Part shown: one piece after another, positions 58,313-64,000 of the stretch | How positions within the stretch are numbered: the first letter of the stretch is position 1 | How the letters are laid out: each line of letters starts with the position of its first letter | The notes under the pieces: generated by a model | Seen by the model: the letters and a program-made list of their open reading frames with translations, nothing else | What the model was told of the DNA's origin: nothing | Databases searched by the model: none | Assembly (NCBI RefSeq): GCF_963678635.1 | Contig: NC_087068.1 | Span: 4,547,079-4,611,078, forward strand | Length of the DNA stretch: 64,000 nucleotides | Reading direction: 5' to 3' | Source of the DNA: Symsagittifera roscoffensis | Taxonomy: Eukaryota > Xenacoelomorpha > Acoela > Convolutidae | Translations under genes and position numbers: made by a program

Positions 58313-58816
58313 ATGTCAGAATCTGATCAGCTGTTACACACTATTCAAGATGACAATGGAAACACGCCTCTTATGTTGGCTGTGCTGAGTGATCATCTTC
58401 AAACTGTTAGTTGGCTTGTTATTTTTGATCCAGCTTGTATGAAAATACAAGACAAAAACAGAAGCGTACTTCATTTCGCTGCTGTGAACGGCCAAATTGA
58501 AACTGTTTCTGTTCTCTTAAAATCGTTGAATTCAACGGACAAAAATTCCTTGATTTCATCGCCAGATGATAAAGTCTGGACGGCTTTCCACTGGTCGTGT
58601 TCTAAAGGTCATCTCGAGTTCAGCAAGTCAGAATCTGATCCGCTGTTACACACAATTCAAGATATTGATGGAAACACGCCTCTTAAGCTGGCTGTGTTGA
58701 GAAATCATTTTGAAAATGTTAGTTGGCTCGCCATCCTTGATCCGGCTTGTATGAAAACACGAAACAAAATGAAAAAAAAACGTAATTCATTTCGCAGCCG
58801 CAAACGACAAAACTGA
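58313..58816 (+). CDS. Ankyrin-repeat ORF, 167 codons, with an in-frame 30-base deletion
   Basis: About 1.5 units. ANK1 passes from HLEFSK directly to SESDPLL, losing the WLLEE helix end (10 codons) without a frameshift near 58625. Other marks are LQTVSWLVIFDP and VNGQIETVSVLLK. It ends out of frame at ATGAAAAAAAAACG (about 58768). Confidence 0.4.
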   Translation: MSESDQLLHTIQDDNGNTPLMLAVLSDHLQTVSWLVIFDPACMKIQDKNRSVLHFAAVNGQIETVSVLLKSLNSTDKNSLISSPDDKVWTAFHWSCSKGHLEFSKSESDPLLHTIQDIDGNTPLKLAVLRNHFENVSWLAILDPACMKTRNKMKKKRNSFRSRKRQN

Positions 58817-61800
58817 AATTGCTTCTGTTCTCTTAAAATCGTTGAACTCATCGGACAAAGTTTCCTTGATTTCATTGCCAGACATAGATGGCAGAAAAAC
58901 TTTCCACCGGTCGTATTCAAAGGTCATTTCGAGTTCAGTAAATGGCTGCTAGAAGAATACAAGAATTACACGTCAGAATCTGATCCACTGTTACACACAA
59001 TTCAAGATAACAATGGAAACACTCCTCCTATGCTGGCTGTGCTGAGTATTCATCTTGAGATTGTTAGTTGGCTTGTCAGTAACGATCTGGCTTGTATGAG
59101 AATACAAAACAAAGACAAAGTAAGCGTAGTTCATGTCGCAGCTGCAAATGGCAAAACTGAATTTGCTTCGGTTCTCAAAAAATCGGGGAATTCATTGGCC
59201 AAAAATTCCTTGATTTCATCACCAGACAACGATGTCATAACGGCTTTCCACTGGTAGTGTTAATTGGATCATGTCGAGTTCAGCAAAAGGATGCTTGAAG
59301 AATACAAGAATTGCAAGTAAGAATATGATCCGCTGTTACACACAATTGAAGATATTGATGGAAACGCGCCTCTTATAACGGCTGTGCTGAGTAATCGTCT
59401 TAAAACTGTTAGTTGGCTTTTCAGTAATGTTCCGGCTTGTATGAAAATACAAAACAAATACAAACAAAGCGTTTTTCATTTCGCAGCCACAAACGGCAAA
59501 ATGAAATTGCTTCTGTTCTCTTAAAATCGTTGAACTCATCGGAAAAAAGTTCGTTGTTTTCATCAACAGACAACGATGTCAAAACGGTTTCTAATTTTCG
59601 TGTTCACAAGGTCATCTCGAGTTCAGCAATTGGCTGCTAGGAGAATACAAGAATTGCAATTCAGAGTCTGATCCGCTGTTACACACAATTCAAGATAACA
59701 ATGGAAACACGCCTCTTATGCTGGCTGTGCTGAGTAATCATCTTGAAGTTGTTAGTTGGCTTGTCCGTATTGATCCGGCTTGTATGAAAATACAAAACAA
59801 AGACGAATAAAGCGTACTTCATGTCGCAGCTGCAAATGGCAAAACTGAAATTGCTTCGGTTCTCTTAACATCGTTGAGTTCATCGGAAAAAAGTTCTTTG
59901 ATTTCATCGCCAGTTGACGGAAGCTGGACGGCTTTCCACTGGTCGTGTTCACAAGGTCTTCTCGAGCTCAGCAAATGGCTGCTAGAAGAATACCAGATTT
60001 ATAAGTCAGAATCTGATCCGATGTTGCACACAATTCGAGATGAAAGTGGAAACACGCCTCTTATGCTGGATGTGCTGAGTAATCATCTTGAAGTTGTTAG
60101 TTGGCTTGTCCGTATTGATCCGGCTTGTATGAAAGTACAAAACAAAGACGAATAAAGCGTACTTCAAGTCGCAGCTGCAAATGGCAAAACTGAAATTGCT
60201 TCGGTTCTCTTAACATCGTTGAGTTCATCGGAAAAAAGTTCTTTGATTTCATCGCCAGTTGACGGAAGCTGGACGGCTTTTCACTGGTCGTGTTCACAAG
60301 GTCTTCTCGAGCTCAGCAAATGGCTGCTAGAAGAATACCAGATTTATAAGTCAGAATCTGATCCGATGTTACACACAATTCAAGATAACAATGGAAACAC
60401 GCCTCTTATGCTGGCTGTGCTGAGTAATCATCTTGAAGTTGTTAGTTGGCTTGTCCGTATTGATCCGGCTTGTATGAAAATACAAAACAAAGACGAATAA
60501 AGCGTACTTCATGTCGCAGCTGCAAATGACAAAACTGAAATTGCTTCGGTTCTCTCAAAATCGGGGAACTCATCGGACAAAAATTCCTTGATTTCATCAC
60601 CAGACAACGATGTCATAACGGCTTTCCACTGGTCGTGTTCAGTAGGTCACGTCGAAATCAGCAAATGGAAGCTTGAAAAATACAAGAATTGCAAGTCAGA
60701 ATCTGATCCGCTGTTTTACACAATTCAAGATATTGATGGAAACGCGCCTCTTATAACGGCTGTGCTGAGTAATCGTCTTGAAATTGTTAGTTGGCTTTTC
60801 AGTAATGATCCGGCTTGTTTGAAATGACCAAACAAAGACAAATTAAGCGTACTTCATGTCGCAGCTGCAAATGGCAAAACTGAAATTGCTTCGGTTCTCT
60901 TAAAATCGGTGAACTCATCGGACAAAAAATCATTGATTTCATCGTCAGATACGAAGGCATGACGGCTTTGCACTGGTCGTGTTTAAAAGGTCAAACCGAG
61001 TTCAGCAATTGGCTGCTAGGAGAATACAAGAATTGCAATTCAGAGTCTGATCCGCTGTTACACACAATTCAAGATAACAATGGAATCACGCCTCATGTGC
61101 TGGCTGTGCTGAGAAAACATCTTGAAAATGTTGGTTGGCTCGCCAGCATTGATCTGGCTTGTATGAAAATACAAAACAAATACAAACAAAGCGTACTTCA
61201 TTTCGCAGCCGCAAACGGCAAAATGAAATTGCTTCTGTTCACTTAAAATTGTTGAACTCATCGGACAAAAAATCGTTGTTTTCATCAACAGACAACGATG
61301 GCAAAACAGCTTTCTGTTTTTCGTGTTCTTAAGGTCATCTCGAGTTCAGCAAATGGCTGCGAGGAGAATACAATAATTGCAAGTCAGAATCTGATCAGCT
61401 GTTACACACAATACAAGATAATGATGGAAAAACACCTCTTATGCCGGCTGTGCTTTTTAATAATCTTGAAGTTGTTAGTTGGCTTGCCAGCATCGAGCCG
61501 GGTTGTAAGAAAAACAAAACAAAAACAAATTAAGCGTACTTCATTCGCAGCTGCAAACGGCAAAACTGAAATTGCTTCTTCTCTCTTAAAGTCGTTGAAC
61601 TCATCGGACGAAAGTTCATTGATTTCATCGCCAGACAACGGTGGCAGAACGGTTTTCACAAGTCGTGTTCACACGGTCATCTCGAGTTCAGCAAAAGGCT
61701 GCTAGAAGAATACAAGAACTGCAAGTCAGAATCTGATCCGCTGTTACACATAATTCAAGATAACAAGGGAAACACGCCTCTTAAGCTGGCTGGGCTGAGT

Positions 61801-61848
61801 AATCATCTTGAAATTGTTAGTTGGCTTGTCCGTATTGATCCGGCTTGT
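58817..61848 (+). pseudogene. Heavily decayed ankyrin units
   Basis: About nine units. Open pieces are 59030-59257, 59874-60155, 60219-60500, 60588-60827 and 60959-61246. Lesions include CACTGGTAGTGT (about 59252), TGCAAGTAAGAA (about 59318), three NKDE-TAA stops, GAAATGACCAAAC (about 60821), a lost base in GTCAGATACGAAG (about 60949), and one-base losses in GGCAAAATGAAATT. Confidence 0.5.
59805..60500 (+). repeat. 345-bp duplication with shared NKDE-stop
   Basis: Units starting at 59874 and 60219 are 345 bp apart and nearly identical (SSPVDGSWTAFHWSCSQGLL, EEYQIYKSESDPMLHTI). The sequence GACGAATAAAGC occurs at about 59804, 60149 and 60494. It places TAA after NKDE in ANK3 and also spells AATAAA. 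Confidence 0.85.
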
Positions 61849-62277
61849 ATGAAAATACAAAACAAAGACGAAGAAAGCGTACTTCATGTCGCAGCTGCAA
61901 ATGGCAAAACTGAAATTGCTTCGGTTCTCTCAAAATTGGGGAACTCATCGGACAAAAATTCCTTGATTTCATCACCAGACAACGATGTCATAACGGCTTT
62001 CCACTGCTCGTGTTCAGTATGTCACGTCGAGTTCAGCAAATGGAAGCTTGAAAAATACAAGAATTGCAAGTCAGTATCTGATCCGCTGTTACACACAATT
62101 CAAGATATTGAGGGAAACGCGCCTCTTATAACGGCTGTGCTGAGTAATCGTCTTGAAATTGTTAGTTGGCTTTTCAATAATGATCCGGCTTGTATGAAAA
62201 TACAAAACAAATACAATCAAAGGGTACTTACTTTCGCAGCCGCAAACGGCAAAATGAAATTGCTTCTGTTCTCTTAA
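61849..62277 (+). CDS. Ankyrin-repeat ORF, 142 codons
   Basis: ATG in ACMKIQNKDEESVLHV; this is the unit in which the NKDE-TAA stop of 59.8-60.5 kb is a glutamate codon. ANK1 is HCSCSVCHVEFSKWKLEK and ANK2 is IEGNAPLITAVLSNRLEIV with SWLFNNDP. It ends MKLLLFS because one A is missing in GGCAAAATGAAATTG. Confidence 0.38.
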   Translation: MKIQNKDEESVLHVAAANGKTEIASVLSKLGNSSDKNSLISSPDNDVITAFHCSCSVCHVEFSKWKLEKYKNCKSVSDPLLHTIQDIEGNAPLITAVLSNRLEIVSWLFNNDPACMKIQNKYNQRVLTFAAANGKMKLLLFS

Positions 62278-62621
62278 AATTGTTGAACTCATCGGACAAA
62301 AGTTCGTTGTTTTCATCAACAGACAACGATGGCAAAACAGCTTTCTACTTTTCGTGTTCACAAGGTCATCTCGAGTTCAGCAAATGGCTGCGAGGAGAAT
62401 ACAATAATTGCAAGTCAGAATCTGATCAGCTGTTACACACAATACAAGATAATGATGGAAAAACACCTCTTATGCCGGCTGTGCTTTTTAATAATCTTGA
62501 AACTGTTAGTTGGCTTGCGAGCAACGAACCGGTTTGTAAGAAAATACAAAAGAAACACAAATTAAACGTACTTCATTCGCAGCTGCAAACGGCAAAACTG
62601 AAATTGCTTCTGCTCTCTTAA
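62190..62621 (+). CDS. Ankyrin-repeat ORF, 143 codons
   Basis: Continues in the phase set by the missing A (NEIASVLLKLLNSSDKSSL), then FSSTDNDGKTAFYFSCSQGH, WLRGEYNN and DGKTPLMPAVLFNNLETV. A lost base in CTTCATTCGCAGC ends it. Confidence 0.36.
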   Translation: MYENTKQIQSKGTYFRSRKRQNEIASVLLKLLNSSDKSSLFSSTDNDGKTAFYFSCSQGHLEFSKWLRGEYNNCKSESDQLLHTIQDNDGKTPLMPAVLFNNLETVSWLASNEPVCKKIQKKHKLNVLHSQLQTAKLKLLLLS

Positions 62622-64000
62622 AGTCGTTGAACTCATCGGACGAAAGTTCATTGATTTCATCACCAGACAACGGTGGCAGAACGGCTTTTCACAAGTTGTT
62701 TTCACAAGGTCATCTCGAGTTCAGCAAATGGCTGCTAGAAGAATACAAGAACTGCATGTCAGAATCTGATCCGCTGTTACACATAATTCAAGATAACAAG
62801 GGAAACATGCCTCTTGAGCTGGCTGTGCTGAGTAATCATCTTGAAATTGTTAGTTGGCTTGTCCGTATTGATCCGGCTTGTATGAAAATACAAAACAAAT
62901 ACTAACAAAGCGTACTTCATTTCGCAGTCGCAAACGGCAAAATGAAATAGCTTCTGTTCTCTTAAAATTGTTGAACTCATTGGACAAAAGTTCGTTGTTT
63001 TCATCAACAGACAACGATGGCAAAACAGCGTTCTACTTTTCATGTTCACAAGGTCATCTCGAGTTCAGCAAATGGCTGCGAGGAGAATACAAAAATTGCC
63101 AGTCAGATTCTGATCAGCTGTTACACACAATACAAGATAATGATAGAAAAACACCTCTTATGCCGGCAGTGCTGTTTAATCATCTGGAAATTGTTAGTTG
63201 ACTTGCCAGCATTGAGCCGGCTTGTATGAAATTACAGAACAAAGACAAAGTAAGCGTACTTCAATTCGCAGCTGCAAACGGCAAAACTGAAATTGCTTCG
63301 GTTGTCTTTAAATAGTTGAACTATCGGACAAAAATTTAGTGATTTCATCACCACAAAACAATGGCATAACGGCGTTCCACTGGTCGTGTTCACAAGATCT
63401 TCTCGAGGTCAGCAAATGGCTGCTTGAAGAATACAAGATTGTAGGTCCGAATCATGTTCACTGTTACACACAATTCAAGATAACATTGGAAACACGCATC
63501 TTAAGCTGGTTGTGCTGAATAATCATCTTCAAAGTGTTAGTTCGCTTGCCAGCACTGATATGGATTAAATGGAAACACGAAAAAAAGAAACAAAGCGTAC
63601 TTCCTTGCGCAGCTGCAAACGGCAAAACTCAAATTGCTTTTGCTCTCTTGGAGTGGTTGAACTCATCAGACAAAAGTTCATTGATTTCATCACCAGACAA
63701 CGATGGCAAAACGGCTTTCTACTTTTCGTGTTCACAAGGTCATCTCGAGTTCAGAAAATGGCTGCTAGGAGAATACAATAATTGCAAGTCAGAATCTGAT
63801 CAGCTGTTACACACAATTCAAGATATTGACAGAAACACGCCTCTTATAACGGCTGTGCTGAGTAATCATCCTGAAATTGTTAGCTGGCTTGCCAGCATTG
63901 ATCCGGCTTGTATGAAAATACAAAACAAATACAAAATAAGCGAACTTAATTTCGCAGCTGCAGACGGCAAAATTGAACTTGCTTCTGCTCCCTTAATGTC
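62622..64000 (+). pseudogene. Decayed ankyrin units at the right edge
   Basis: Four units, with frames 62627-62905 and 62878-63201. Lesions include AAATACTAACAAAG (about 62901), TGG to TGA at ANK2 (63200), TTTAAATAGTTG (about 63313), ATGGATTAAATGG (about 63567) and several one-base losses. The last unit (about 63650-64000) still shows HLEFRKW, NTPLITAVLSNHPEIVSW and LNFAAADGKIELAS, and the array continues past the window. Confidence 0.48.

Larger units (their letters stand above)
61258..63230 (+). repeat. 1031-bp duplication plus a partial third copy
   Basis: The stretch beginning ATCGTTGTTTTCATCAACAG near 61272 recurs about 1031 bp later and again, partly, some 688 bp after that. Shared marks are TCAACAGACAACGATGGCAA, an unusual ANK1 ending WLRGEY, and SDQLLHTIQDND. 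These markers set the subtype apart from the left-hand units. Confidence 0.7.
1..64000 (+). repeat. Tandem array of 345-bp ankyrin-encoding units (about 185 copies)
   Basis: The landmark CTCGAGTTCAGCAAATGGCT, or a close variant, recurs every 345 bp from about 156 to about 63760, always on the + strand. The unit is 115 codons: a linker NSSDKSSLISSP, ANK1 (DDEGLTAFHWSCSQGH then LEFSKWLLEE plus a longer loop KSESDPLLHTI), ANK2 (NNGITPLVLAVL, LEIVGWLAS) and ANK3 (NKLSVLHVAAANGKTEIAS). Each matches the ankyrin pattern of G-x-T-P-L-H at the first helix and LL at the end of the second. Most units keep an XhoI site (CTCGAG) and a PvuII site (CAGCTG). No unrelated sequence interrupts the array and both ends lie outside the window. 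Ankyrin repeats normally bind proteins; no partner can be inferred here. Confidence 0.97.
42300..64000 (+). repeat. Diverged, degenerating flank of the array
   Basis: Units here still follow the 345-bp period but differ from the left part. ANK2 is usually NNGNTPLMLAVL with SWLVSIDP, ANK3 often LQVAAANGK or LHFAAA. Stops, frameshifts and deletions of irregular size are more frequent, and neighbouring units are less alike than in 1-42 kb except inside a few local duplications. This is what the edge of a homogenising array looks like, so the right boundary may lie not far beyond the window. Confidence 0.8.

Noticed and set aside
295-63049. Antisense open frames of 60-96 codons in most units.
   Set aside because: They recur at the same place in each unit because the unit recurs, match no protein family I recognise, and follow passively from the sense codon composition.
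1493-63229. Second plus-strand frame of 70-78 codons per unit (TGRVHKVISSSANGC type).
   Set aside because: It overlaps ANK1 and ANK2 in another phase and has no ankyrin or other recognisable pattern. It is a shadow of the main frame.
1-64000. CRISPR array or other prokaryotic repeat system.
   Set aside because: Units are 345 bp, coding, and contiguous; there are no short direct repeats separated by unique spacers and no cas genes.
1-64000. Mobile element origin (transposase, reverse transcriptase, terminal repeats).
   Set aside because: No such coding motif and no inverted or long terminal repeats are visible. Spread within the array is explained by unequal exchange and conversion.
1-64000. 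CENP-B-like box marking a centromeric satellite.
   Set aside because: I looked for TTCG-N4-A-N2-CGGG-like motifs and found none conserved in the unit. A centromeric role cannot be claimed from the sequence.
1-64000. Bacterial endosymbiont ankyrin gene cluster (for example a Wolbachia-like genome).
   Set aside because: Such genomes can have long ankyrin genes but not, to my knowledge, tens of kilobases of decayed tandem units in higher-order cycles. No bacterial promoter, ribosome binding site pattern or neighbouring gene is visible. Not strictly excluded.

Overview
The whole 64-kb window, from first base to last, is one head-to-tail array of a 345-bp unit on the + strand, about 185 copies (64000/345). 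The unit is exactly 115 codons and encodes three divergent ankyrin (ANK) repeats: ANK1 (about 42 codons, key motif TAFHWSCSQGHLEF), ANK2 (about 38 codons, TPLMLAVLSNHLEIVSWLAS) and ANK3 (about 35 codons, LHVAAANGKTEIASVLLK). I see no unrelated gene, no RNA gene, no transposon, no CRISPR and no inverted unit. The organism cannot be named from this sequence. Moderately AT-rich DNA, kilobase-scale higher-order tandem repetition and mass pseudogenisation suggest a eukaryotic nuclear genome, perhaps an invertebrate or protist; this is inference.

Layout. (1) 1-18247 is 'cycle A', an ordered succession of unit subtypes containing a 1034-bp triplication, a 689-bp dimer expansion and a 1510-bp duplication. 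(2) 18248-29147 is 'cycle B', the same subtypes in the same order but with fewer units. (3) 29148-34671 holds truncated cycles, including 1380-bp (four-unit) cassettes that each carry a complete ATG-to-TGA 451-codon reading frame. (4) 34672 to about 42140 is 'cycle C', a partial copy of the same order. (5) About 42300-64000 is an older, strongly diverged domain with many stops, frameshifts and odd-sized deletions, plus a few local duplications of 1031 or 345 bp. Decay becomes heavier toward the right edge.

Coding status. Long plus-strand frames exist (up to 482 codons), and unaltered units are exact multiples of three. However, stops and one-base indels interrupt the frame every few units, and many of these lesions are shared by several copies, so broken units were themselves amplified. 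The best reading is an ankyrin-coding gene segment that has turned into, or is turning into, satellite-like DNA. Some cassettes (16868-18223, 29148-30503, 30528-31883, 48805-50253) are still intact enough to be translated. Open frames are listed as CDS when about 135 codons or longer, with moderate confidence; the broken stretches between them are listed as pseudogene tracts. Many listed starts are only the first permissive codon (TTG, GTG or ATG) after a stop and have no independent support.
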